A stretch of 30,661 nt of DNA from Chloromonas sp. AAM2 (taxonomy: Eukaryota > Chlorophyta > Chlorophyceae > Chlamydomonadales > Chlamydomonadaceae), in the NCBI GenBank assembly GCA_004335635.1, contig QAXH01005378.1, forward strand, positions 1-30,661, read 5' to 3'. The notes under the pieces were generated by a model. It was not told where the DNA came from. It ran no database searches and was given only the letters and a program-made list of their open reading frames with translations. How positions within the stretch are numbered: position 1 is the first letter of the stretch; every line of letters starts with the position of its first letter. Below are positions 10,042 through 20,700 of this stretch, one piece after another. Both the position numbers and the translations under genes were made by a program.

Positions 10042-13000
10042 ATGAGGAACTCAGCGCTGCGTCTGGCAGGGCGGCTTCTGCGCGCAGGCAAGTGTGCAGT
10101 GGCGCGACAGTGGATGATGGCAGCCACTGCCTAGCAGCATCGGTGCATAGCTATTCTTATTATATTGCACTCAGTCAGGCCATGCATCAGGTCAGCCTTG
10201 GCGGATGGTGGCATATCGGAGACTAACATCACCGGATCAGAAGTGTGCCAAGGCGACAATCAGGCCCCAATCTTACAGGTGCTGCTGGCTTCTGTTATCT
10301 GATGCTCGTGATGCGACATCTTGAGCACTGGTTCTTGCGGTTTGCAGGCGCGGAGGCTAGCCCAGCTCTGCCATCTGAGGCTTGCAGCACTAGGTGAGCA
10401 GGCTCACCGCAGCACGATTAAGCCCGGCGTAGCGCGCACCTTTTGCGCATTGTTTCAGACACTGTATCTCCGTGCTCAGGGCGCGACATCGGCGCTTGGC
10501 CAAGACCGAAGAGTGTTGCATGTTTCCGATCAAGCAATGCACGTCCTCTTGTCGCTGGAATGTTGCAGGTCCTTGCTGCCCGCCGCTGTGCAAGGCATTC
10601 GCTCATATGCTAGCGAGGCGCTGAAGGCCAAGTTCACCAGCAAGTACCTGATCCAGCATGTCAGCGAGAAATTGATCCCCGCTGTCAAGGAGTTTGAGAA
10701 GCAGTACCAGGCCCCTGTCATTCATCTGGGGCGCGTGCTGTCCGTGGGAGACGGTATTGCTCGTATCTATGGCCTCAAGAGCGTGCAGGTGCGGCGATGG
10801 CACCTGCCAAGATCGCAGGCAATCAGCATCGATGCCCCATGCATGCAGCATGCGAATGCACCATTTGCCACCTGCACAGCTTGTCTTAGAACTAGCTAGT
10901 CTATACACGCAGAAATGCCATCTATGGCATCTTCTCAGCAAAAGATTGCTTACTTGCACAGACATGGATGGTGGTGATTGCCCGACCAAGATCTGATTTG
11001 GTCGGTATCAATTTTCTTTTGCCTGCAGGCCGGCGAGCTGGTGTGCTTCGATTGCGGTGTTAAGGGCATGGCTCTGAACTTGCAGTCCGATCACGTCGGT
11101 GTGGTGGTCTTCGGTAACGACAGCCAAATTCACCAGGGCGACCTGGTCTACCGTACAGGCCAGATTGTGAACGTGCCAATTGGCCCAGGCACACTGGGCC
11201 GCGTCACAGATGCGCTTGGCCAGCCCATTGACGGCAAGGGACCTCTGACCAACGTCAAGAGCAGCCTGGTGGAGGTGAAGGCCCCAGGTGTGCAACGGCA
11301 TGGACATGCCACGTGACAAGCATGTACCATTTTTCTTCACATTTACTTGGCACGGGTCGAGTCAGGCATTAGCAGGCATTGTAGTCATTGACAGCCATGC
11401 CATAGGATGCAAGCCGGCAGCAAGCAGCTTGCAGCGTTACGCATGGCCCACAGCCTGGCTTGCAACGTGTGGATGGCGACTGGCAGAGCCATGGGTGCTT
11501 GGTGCACAGCGGCACAGCGGCACTGCTGGAGTCATGGGCAGTGTAGAATACAGCATGGTCAAGGGCGGATCAAGGATATTCTTGACAATTTGATCTTCAC
11601 ATTGTTGCAGGTATTGTGGCACGTCAGTCCGTGCGCGAGCCTCTGTTCACCGGTGTCAAGGCAGTGGACGCCCTGGTGCCCATTGGTCGTGGACAGCGTG
11701 AACTGATCATTGGCGATCGCCAGGTGAACAGAGCTGGAGTCATGGGCAGCGCTTTTTAGCACATAACCACTGATGCTGCTAGGCCACGACAGTCAGCTCC
11801 TGCCAGACACCATGCACGTGCTACTATTGTATTGACCACAAACTTCAGTTCACAGCATGCTCGTTCACAGCATGCTCATTCACAACGATACTACGGTGAT
11901 GTGTTTTGCAGACTGGCAAGACAGCCATTGCCATCGACGCCATTTTGCACCAGAAGGCTTGTAACGAGACCGTGTCCAAGAACAACCGCGTGTACTGTGT
12001 GTACGTTGCTGTGGGGCAGAAGCGTTCCACTGTCGCTCAGCTGGTGGGTAGATTGGTATTGGCATTGTTCTGGTACCTGCCGCATCAGTGTATGTCACAG
12101 TATTCGTGGTTGCGCATGTGGTTAACCAGGAGCAGGCCAGGTTAACAGCATTGATCTTGACCCTGAGACTTGGAGACAAGTTGTTATTCGTTGCCATGTG
12201 CTGCAGGTCAAGCAGTTCGGCGCCACCGGCGCATTGAAGTACACCATCATTGTGTCTGCCACCGCATCCGATGCTGCACCTCTCCAGTTCTTGGCGCCTT
12301 ACTCCGCCTGCGCCATGGTGTGTGCGGGGCTGGTTAGCAATAACAGCACCATGCAGAGTGCTGTGTGTCTATTTGTCGTGTCAGATGCAAATACTGATAG
12401 ACGGAAGGCAAGCCGAGATGACGAGATGACACGATGGTATTGAGTTCAGGCTCTGCTGCATGCCAATAACTGTTATCCTCTCGCACTGCATGCCTTGTTT
12501 TGTTGGGCTTGTCCTGCTCATAATGTTAGGGCTCAAAGCCCATTCTCAAGCCTCACGAGGTTGCAAATATAACAGTGCGACACGGGTAACGATTGGGCGT
12601 GCTTGCTTCAATCTCTCCTGCTCCTGCAGGCTGAGTATTTCCGTGACAACGGCAAGCACGCCATGATCATCTATGACGACTTGTCCAAGCAGTCCGTGGC
12701 CTACCGTCAGATGTCCCTGCTGCTGCGTCGTCCACCCGGTCGTGAGGCTTTCCCTGGTGACGTGTTCTACCTGCACTCGCGTCTGCTGGAACGCTCTGCC
12801 AAGATGTCCAGCGCCATGGGCGGTGGTTCCATGACTGCCTTCCCGGTCATCGAGACCCAGGTGAGGGGCAATGCATGTTGGCACGCTGTCTGCCTTTGGT
12901 AAGCACAGCATGTATGTTGTGGTGAACACCAATGTTGATCAAAAGCAAGCTTTGGGTGTTTTTTCATTCTAGTGCGTTCTGTAGGATGCCCATGTAAAGC

Positions 13001-13978
13001 ATGTTCATGCATAGCCAGCATAGTCAGCGATGTTCTGTTGCATTGTTGCGCTGCAGGCCGGTGATGTGTCCGCCTACATTGCCACCAACGTGATTTCCAT
13101 CACAGACGGACAGATTTTCCTTGAGACTGAGCTGTTCTACAAGGGTATTCGCCCAGCCCTCAACGTCGGTCTGTCCGTGTCACGCGTCGGTTCAGCTGCG
13201 CAGTTCCCAGGCATGAAGCAGGTACGTAATGCACACAGCACATCTGACTGTCCATCCTACTGTCCATCCTACTGTGTGCAATGCCTTCTTGGTAATACAC
13301 TATTAGTACATGGTCTTCAGCAGCTGCTGAAATTGAGTCTTCAAAAGTTTGCTGTATAAGGTATTCAACCACTGCTACTATGTTTGATTTTTAGGTTGCT
13401 GGTACTCTGAAGCTGGAGCTGGCCCAATACCGTGAGGTGGCTGCCTTCGCCCAGTTCGGTTCGGACCTCGATGCTGCCACCCAGTACGTGCTGGAGCGCG
13501 GTGCCCGCCTGACAGAGGTGCTCAAGCAGAAGCAGTTCTCACCCATGCCCATTGAGCAGCAGACTGTCGTCGTCTACGCCGCCACCAAGGGCTACTTTGA
13601 CAAGGTAAGGACCAATGATAGCATGAGCATGGAATGATCTCATGTGTTGCTGATGAACTAAATTGAGTGCAGTGATGCATGCACGGGATGAAGAATTCCT
13701 AGTATTTCTAAGTGAACAAAGGAAGTCCATGCTGTGTAGGTCGCCTTCGGTCAGTGTGCATCACTCTGTGGCCAGGGATTTGGTTGGATAGACCTGTGTT
13801 GCTCCCATGTCTGCAGGTCAAGGTGCCTGACATCGTGCAGGCTGAGCAAGCCGTGCTATCACATGTCAACCCAGCACTGTACAAGCTCATCAAGGCCGCC
13901 GGGAAGATCACCCCCCAGATCAACGCACATCTGCACCAGCAGCTAATTGCCGTGCCACTGCCCATTGCCAAGGCGTAA
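10042..13978 (+). CDS. ATP1: Mitochondrial F1-ATP synthase alpha subunit, nuclear-encoded (11 exons, 564 aa)
   Basis: Forms the alpha3beta3 head of F1 in the mitochondrial matrix, holding non-catalytic nucleotide sites and supplying the arginine finger to the beta catalytic site. Exons: 10042-10087, 10348-10393, 10569-10788, 11029-11287, 11611-11723, 11912-12043, 12207-12317, 12630-12860, 13057-13221, 13395-13604, 13817-13978; all junctions keep phase. [15 protein letters not shown] starts a mitochondrial presequence. Mature-type sequence begins near [11 protein letters not shown]. The P-loop GDRQTGKT (225-232) is split by intron 5, DDLSKQS lies in exon 8, the family signature [10 protein letters not shown] is 419-428 and the arginine finger is R429. 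Intron 1 uses a GC donor (AG|GCAAGT at 10088). ATG 10042 is chosen because only it keeps phase through exons 2 and 3; an upstream ATG at 9990 is out of phase. Length and motifs are normal for an intact gene. Confidence 0.97.
11525..11749 (+). repeat. 17-bp direct repeat flanking ATP1 exon 5
   Basis: GCTGGAGTCATGGGCAG occurs exactly at 11525-11541 (intron 4) and 11733-11749 (intron 5), bracketing the 113-base exon 5 (11611-11723). Function unknown; it resembles the footprint of a local duplication. Confidence 0.7.
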
Positions 13979-14325
13979 AGCAGCAGCAGTAGTGTGATTG
14001 ATTTGTGGCTGTGTGATGTGGTGGTAAAAACTCAGTGTCAGCTGTGACAAGGCCAGGCACGAGAACCAACGTAAAGCTGGGTTAGCCAGGGCAGAGTAGA
14101 GTTCTGTTCTTGCTCATGCATCTGCGGCTTGTTTCATGGCTGTGTGGTCGCATGGGCGGTCAATATCCTTTACCCTGTACCCACCGCATGCTTGGCTGAC
14201 AATTCTCGTTCTGCAGTCATCGTGTTATGAAGTTTGTGTGTGGGTAGATGTTAGCTTGGAGTGTGCATCAGCCTTCATGGCAGTGAGGGGCTAATTTTCC
14301 GTCATGTTCCCAGCTTGTCCCTTGA

Positions 14326-14330
14326 TGTAA
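14326..14330 (+). promoter_or_regulatory. Candidate polyadenylation signal TGTAA for ATP1
   Basis: TGTAA, the usual chlorophycean polyadenylation signal, lies 348 bases after the ATP1 stop. No earlier match was found between 13979 and this point. Confidence 0.5.
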
Positions 14331-14362
14331 GTCCCCGGAGTCACACTTGCAAGGGTGAAAGC

Positions 14363-14539
14363 AAAAACAAAGTCTGGCATTCCTGGGACTGACGCTGGAA
14401 CTGGTGTGTGTCAGCAAAACATGTGTGTGAGTGAGGAGACTGCCACTTCTGGGACAACAAATCAAATGTCCACACATCTCAGACATGTCAGTCACACCAC
14501 CCAAAGAATTGTCCCAGAAATGGCAAGCTTCTCTTTTTT
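14363..14539. mobile_element. Second member of the inverted-repeat element family (about 177 bp)
   Basis: The left end (AAAAAC.AAGTCTGGCA.TCCTGGGAC) and right end (GTCCCAGAAATGGCAAGCTT then CTCTTTTTT) are imperfect inverted repeats of about 27 bases matching the ends of 9265-9478. The interior shares CTGGAACTGGTGT and ACATGTG. An extra internal block near 14445-14460 (CTTCTGGGACAA) also resembles the terminus, so the copy may be rearranged. It starts about 30 bases after the candidate ATP1 polyadenylation signal. Confidence 0.65.
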
Positions 14540-14548
14540 CTGGTGTCT

Positions 14549-14819
14549 GCTGCTTGTCCATCTGTCACGAGTGCACCGAAGACTGGCAGAAATAAATCGC
14601 GCATGGAGGATTGAGGACATGCGGTTGAGACAGTCAGGTGCTACCCTAACCACCCCATTCCAACCAAGCACAGACCAGGTTGTGCCGATCTGCAGTGCCA
14701 TCGATCGAGTGTGGCTGCACACGGACCTAAGCCTCAACAAGACGCAGTTGGAGCTGATTGAACGCCCTGTGCCAAACCGTGCTAACCGGACATATAACGC
14801 ATACACTTATACCCTGTAC
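14549..14819 (+). other. Possible unassigned exon
   Basis: An open frame reads a charged, coding-like stretch (including VHRRLAEINRAWRIEDMRL and SAIDRVWLHTDLSLNKTQ) and ends in TAC before a strong donor-like GTAAGT at 14820. I do not recognise the protein and found no convincing partner exon. It may be a remnant of the same lost gene as the fragments at 15678-16851. Confidence 0.25.
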
Positions 14820-15506
14820 GTAAGTATCATATTTCTTGGTCCCCTGTTAACGAATACCTTGACATCACCGTGCCTGGCGTCACGACTTCAGCTCATCACA
14901 AACATGGTATGTAGGGCCAATACCATTGGACGGGTCTCTTGACAATAGGAAGACTACGTATACCTTGGACATCACCGTGCTTGGTGTGTTGAACCATAAA
15001 CTGCATCATGAGTGTGTTCAAGAACAGGGTTTAGGGGTTGGGCTCAACACACCAGCCTTCAACAGCAGCAGTTGTTCATGGCTTCCGACGTGAGACCCAG
15101 CCGCGCAAACCTGTTGCTTTCTTGTTTTTGACGTGCACAACATCACCAACGTTACGCTGGCTGACCACACAGCAACCGGTGCTGAATTTGACTAACTCAT
15201 ACCGGTAATACCTGACCCGCACATTAAAATGGTCATGGAAATGGTCGGCATCAAATTCAGAAGCATTGGATTCTGAAGTAGAACGGTTGACCAGATCAGG
15301 CCAGAACGGTCAAGCGCTGTGTCTCACTCTGGTTCCCAAATGACTGTTGGTTGCCAGACTAGTCTGCCGGCTTGCTGAGATGCTATTCCTTGGGGCGTGC
15401 TTCTCATAGCCCTGTTGCTCAGGGCAGGTCTGGACACTCTGCGGAATCCGTTTGTGTCCTGGGACGGGTTCCACTGCCGTCACAGCAGAGACATCTTACC
15501 GTTTAC

Positions 15507-15557
15507 CACTCATCCTTGGCACTCATCCTTGGCACTCATCCTTGGCACTCATCCTTT
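15507..15557 (+). repeat. 13-bp tandem repeat, four units
   Basis: CACTCATCCTTGG is repeated at 15507, 15520, 15533 and 15546; the last unit ends in CTTT. Confidence 0.9.
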
Positions 15558-15677
15558 GCTAGAGGCTCCCCATACCCCCGAACTCGTGCTGCCACACATG
15601 GGTGTGAGTCCATGAGTGCTGCATGTCCTTCCTTGAGGTCCCTCCCATTGCTGGTGGTGTGCCTCCACTTCTCTCGT

Positions 15678-16851
15678 AACGCACATTCCAGTGTTTGTCT
15701 GGCCGAGGCGTGGCAGGAATCACTCGCTGGACTTGACACTCCACGATTTGACGCCGTAACACACGCGCTAGAGGAGGTCAGACTTGAGTTTTCTGAGCTT
15801 GCACGGACAGTGTGACCAAAAACGATGGGCGATGGTTAGTTTCGTGATTGCCCTCGGCGGCAGTGCATTTGGCCACCATTCATCTCCCGGGTGGATAAGG
15901 TGCTGCCAGCCTCAAAGGTGCCTCAATTGACATACACATACCTTTGCAAGCAGTGGCCCGGCACAATTGCCATGGAAGAACCTGGAGGCGGGCTCTTCGG
16001 ATCAGGGCACACCTTTCAGGCCCACGACGGCCCTCTGCGTGCACTACATGAGGGGCAGGTGAGCAGTGCCTTTCCAAGAAAGTTTTCAAATGTATTCGAA
16101 GGCTGCACGCGTGTCCCAACCCTGCACGAGAAGTGACCTTGGTTTGGTCTATGCATCGCCCATCCAATGTTCGATCTCGGCAAAAGATGGTTTACCGAAG
16201 TCGTGGGACGTCCCGATAACGTGACAGCAGCAAGTTTTGCAAGTAAGCTGCTCTTAGATCAGCAACGCTCAATCATTGTTGCGCAATTGCTGTGCTACAA
16301 GGCGAACGGGCCTCAGGCATGTGCTCCGGAAATGCAAGCTGGCAGGCACTGCGAGTTTGTCGCTCCGAAGGATTGGCCGGGGTCATGGATACACAAAGTG
16401 GTGAGCGCTCGCTTCCTAGAACTGAACAACACTTTGTATTACAAATGTATTCCAACATGGAAGGTCACGTACGTCTGCATGCGGTGAGGTCAAAATCATG
16501 AATCCTAGATACATGACGCTGTGGAATGATGACGGCGTCCATATTCCGCTAGTTCGCAGTATCCAAGATAGAGCAGGAACATTGGATGTACAAGTCACCG
16601 CGGATCCTCGGTGCGTCCGCTGAATTGTCCCGTCACAAACGTGCAACAAAGACATGAGTTGCAACGGATTATAGACCTCGCTGAAGCTCGGCATCTTCAG
16701 TTGGGCAACAATGAGTTCGGTCTGTCCATTCGGGGTTGCGTCTGTCCACGTGGTGCACGTGTCAAGTGGGAACGCGGCATCACACCTGCGGTGCTGCAGC
16801 ATGTAGATGATCATGGTGCATACCACCTGTACTCATGGTTTTTTGCTCATC
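15678..16851 (+). pseudogene. Scattered coding-like fragments, family unknown
   Basis: Several stretches read like protein but change frame and contain stops between them: about 15700-15815 (RFDAVTHALEEVRLEFSEL), 15891-16059 (YLCKQWPGTIAMEEPGG, ending at a donor-like CAG|GTGAGC), 16167-16484 (DLGKRWFTEVVGRPDNV), 16474-16620 (NPRYMTLWNDDGVHIPL) and 16611-16851 (HELQRIIDLAEARHLQLG). A multi-exon gene is possible, but I could not join them in phase. A decayed gene or a mobile-element remnant fits as well. Confidence 0.25.
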
Positions 16852-17408
16852 AGTATCTCAACAACTGCTGGTGTTCACTGGAATGGCATGCGAACGAATG
16901 GGCATCACATGGACCACATGTGGAAAACAGTGCATGCAGAATGGGGTCTCCCCTCTCGCTGTCACCACTGCATCCTTTGGCAACAGGCCAAACTTCTCTC
17001 GCTGTCCCTCTCTCTCGTTCTCAGTTGCGTGATTTCCCTGATGCGAGGGTTGGGTAAGCAGCCCTTGACGCACGGAGGCCACCACGGCTGGTTGCCAATG
17101 ATGCGCGAGTCATCTGTGACTGCCACTACGCTACAACAAAACCACAGTATGGATGAGTGCTATCGCCTTCTGGTTGCCGTTTCACGATCTAAGCCGAACC
17201 ACTGCCTTGCTTCTCAGGTCGTTGACCATGGGGAGGTGCAGGTTGTGCGTCAGGGCAGCCCTGGGTTATGCACACTGGGTGTACCGGCACCACATGACAC
17301 ATGCACCACCAGCCTGGCGCCACCAGCAGCAGCAGCAATAGCAGCATCCCCTGCCAGCCCGTTTTCACCAGTTCATGAGATTGTGATCACGGCACCCGCT
17401 GGCACAGC

Positions 17409-17496
17409 TACTGGTGTGGCTGGAGCAGCGGCAGGTGTGGCTGGTGCTGTGGCGGGTGTGGCTGGTGCAGCAGCTGGTGCGGCCGGTGTAGCTGGT
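17409..17496 (+). repeat. Ala/Gly/Val-coding short repeat just upstream of the metal-ATPase start
   Basis: GC-rich repeats of GGTGTGGCTGG-like units read GVAGAAAGVAG-type protein in the same frame as the ATPase exon 1, open without a stop back to an ATG at 16807. It could be a low-complexity N-terminal extension or simply 5' UTR. The chosen ATG at 17497 directly follows it. Confidence 0.6.
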
Positions 17497-17696
17497 ATGG
17501 CTGATGAAGTGCACGGTCGTATGAAGCAGGACGAGGTATCCACAACGCGTGTGCACGCTGCTGGAATCTGTTGTCCTGCGGAGGTGGTGCTGATTCAGAA
17601 CATACTGCAGCCGCTGCCAGGTGCGGGACGGGTGGGTTGGGCCAGGTGCGTGTGTAGCCGTGTGTATCATTGATGGAACACACTGCACTGTGGGAG

Positions 17697-17748
<52 letters not shown>

Positions 17749-20700
17749 GCACTGCAACTAGGGCAGGCAATCTGACCATGTGTCAGAATCATGCTAAACA
17801 GGTGGTTTGGGCATTGGCAGGTACAAAGCGCGTGGGGCAGGCCACGATTGTCGGGCTGTCTGTATCACTGATGCATTCTGGAGGCCAATACACTACCTTG
17901 CCTTGAACCGTCTCACATAGGTGTTGTGGACGTGGAGGTGTATGTGTTGAGCAAGACGGTGGTAGTACGTCATGACCCGGCCCGCGCCCCGCCCGCTGTG
18001 CTGCTAGCGGCGCTTAACGCGGCAGCAATGGAAGCAACACTGCATGGCAGGAGCCAGGCAAGTGAACAACCAATTAGCACCTCCAAGCTCCACATGACTG
18101 TCCTGCATGTGGCACTAGGCTAGACACGGGAACACAATCCACAACCACGGCAACCCTGCATGTGCCACTTGCATGCGCTGCACAGGGCCCCGTCACTGCC
18201 AAGCTGCGTCTGCCCTGGTTAGTCATCTTGTCCGGCATCCTGCTTTTCATATCCCTCGCCAGCTACGGCACGTCCCCAGGCTACTTGGAGCATTTTGCTT
18301 ACGTAGCCCTGGGCTCAATTGCCATTGGCTGGCCGCCTATCTTGCGCAAGGCCTGGGTGGCTCTCAGGCATTGGACTTTGGATATCAACGTCCTGATGAC
18401 AATAGCCGTGGCAGGTGCGATGCAGTTCATGGAAATCAGAAAATGAATCTGATAACAACAGCCAAGGGAGGGGGGTTCGAGATGTGAATATCAACATCCT
18501 ATAAACCATAGCCGTGGCAGGCGCGCGTCAGTACATGGCTTCTATCTGGCATTGGGTAGGTTTTGCTAGCTTTCACAGCACAGCACAGGATACGAGAACC
18601 AGTGTCAGCTCGAATGACCCTGTCTCGGATAACCTCATAGACCCTCGTAGACCCTCATAGACCCTCCGGTACATATCTGAACAGACAATTAATAGATGCA
18701 AAGCATACACCTTCTTTTGATCCTGTCCATGATTCTTTAACCTTCTCGTGATAAGCAGTAATGTCGAGTTTCTTTAGTTATGTTTCACTTGAACCACTTC
18801 CTGAGAATAGTACCTGTATTGCTGGATGGCTGTAATAAGCGTTCAGGTTTCAGCATACAAATGCCCCTGTGTTGCTCTGTTGCCACAGGTGCAATCGCTC
18901 TGCATAACTTTGTTGAGGCTGCTGCCATTGTGTTCCTCTTTGGCCTAGCGGAATGGATTGAGGGACGATGTGTGGCCAAGGCAAACAACGCCATGACGGA
19001 GTTGCTGCAGCTGCAACCTGATGAGGCACTGGTGCTGAGTGGGCCGCAAGGGGCGGAGGACAAGCTAGCGGCACAGCCTGTGGCATTGGGTCAGGTGCGT
19101 ATAGCTTTATCATCAGCCTGAAGTTGATAACTACTCTTACTTACGTGACATGTGGCTAGAAGTGGAACAGTCACCATCTTACTTCGTGTTCCTTCGCTTT
19201 TCTAGGTGCCTGTGGGCGGTCTTGTGCTGATGCTGACTGTTGCTTGTCTAACATGTGGCCATTCAGTTGTTTGTTTACGTTCACTTTTGCAGGTGTCTGT
19301 GGGCAGCCTAGTGCTTGTGAGGCCGGGCGACCGGGTGCCCCTGGATGGTGTGGTGGCGGAGGGAAACAGCGCACTGGACGAGGCAATGCTCACAGGTAAG
19401 GCATGGCTGTGCATGAAACGTGATGCGAGCAACCGTCAAAACTCTTAAAGAGTCAACAGAATGGTTGATGGGGTGTCAAGTCATGTTGACGTAAATGACG
19501 GTCAGGCAACGTTTGGCTAAGCATATCTTTGCACTTGTAGTCATTACGTGCTTGTCGCAGGCAGGAAGAGGCCACACTGTCGCATGCAAGTGCTACCGTC
19601 AGATGCCTAGATGCGTACAGCATATGTTTGGCAGAGTTCGTAATTCATGCTGACGTGACCGGTGCTGCTGCCTGTGCCTTCCATGCTGACGTGACCCGTG
19701 CTGCTGCCTGTGCCTTCCATGCTGACGTGACCCGTGCTGCTGCCTGTGCCTTCCATGCCGGCGTGTGTTCGTCGCTGCTGCCTGTGCCTTCCATGCTGAC
19801 GTGACCCGTGCTGCTGCCTGTGCCTTGCATGCTGACGTGACCCGTGCTGCTGCCTGTGCCTTGCATGCTGACATGACCAGTGCTGCTGCCTGTGCCTTGC
19901 ATGCTGACATGACCCGTGCTGCTGCCTGTGCCTTGCATGCTGACATGACCCGTGCTGCTGCCTGTGCCTTCCATGCTGACGAGTGCTGCTGCTGACATGA
20001 CCCGTGCTGCTGCCTGTGCAAAAAAAAAGGTGTTTTTGCAAGCAGGTGAGACTCGTTCCGTGGCCAAGCAGGCGGGCAGCGAGGTGTTTGGAGGCACTGT
20101 CAACGTCGGGTCAGCGGCACTGGTGGTAGGTGGCCTCACGAGCCGTACGCTCAGTATAATTCCTGCATGCCTGATGCCTGCATGCCTGTACGTCTGATGA
20201 AACAATCCAATGTATGCTGCACATGCCAGCTTGTGTATGCGCCTTGGATACTGAAAACCAAAAGAAATTCGTCATGGTATCCAAACATCAGACAACAGCT
20301 CTGAGTGGACGCTTTCATTGTTGATTAAGGCTTGGCTCACTTTCCCGTTTATGCATTCAGGAAGTGCTGGTATAGGCAGTGAAGGACGTCACAGCCTAAG
20401 TTTTCCATGTAGTAATTCCCGGACTGGTCTACCAGCCTGAACGGCTACAAAGCTTGTGTTCAGGGTTAGGCTCTCTAGTACTCCTGACGCCTTTCTCCCG
20501 TCATGTGCCCGGGTGCACACCGCTGCCGCCGACCCGCGTAATCTTGTCCTTATTCCCATCCCGCATGCAGATTCGCACCACCGCAGCCGCTGAACACAGC
20601 ACCATGGCCCGTCTGGCCGCCTTGATGGAGTCCGCTGCCAACCAGAAGAGCAGCCGGGAGCGGGCCGTGGAGGTGTTCGCGCGCTGGTACACGCCCATCA

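Noticed and set aside
9990..10087. Upstream ATG (MNPSRRAILALCKS) as the ATP1 start
   Set aside because: It also looks like a presequence, but its frame does not fit exons 2 and 3; ATG 10042 gives exact phase.
17365..17779. Minus-strand His/Thr-rich open frames
   Set aside because: Translation of the GT microsatellite and the Ala/Gly/Val repeat.
19649..20019. CRISPR-like array
   Set aside because: Units are contiguous with no unique spacers, and the context is a eukaryotic intron.
19607..20205. Long minus-strand open frames across 19599-20205
   Set aside because: They are artefacts of the 36-bp minisatellite, whose period is divisible by three; the DNA lies in an intron of a gene on the other strand.
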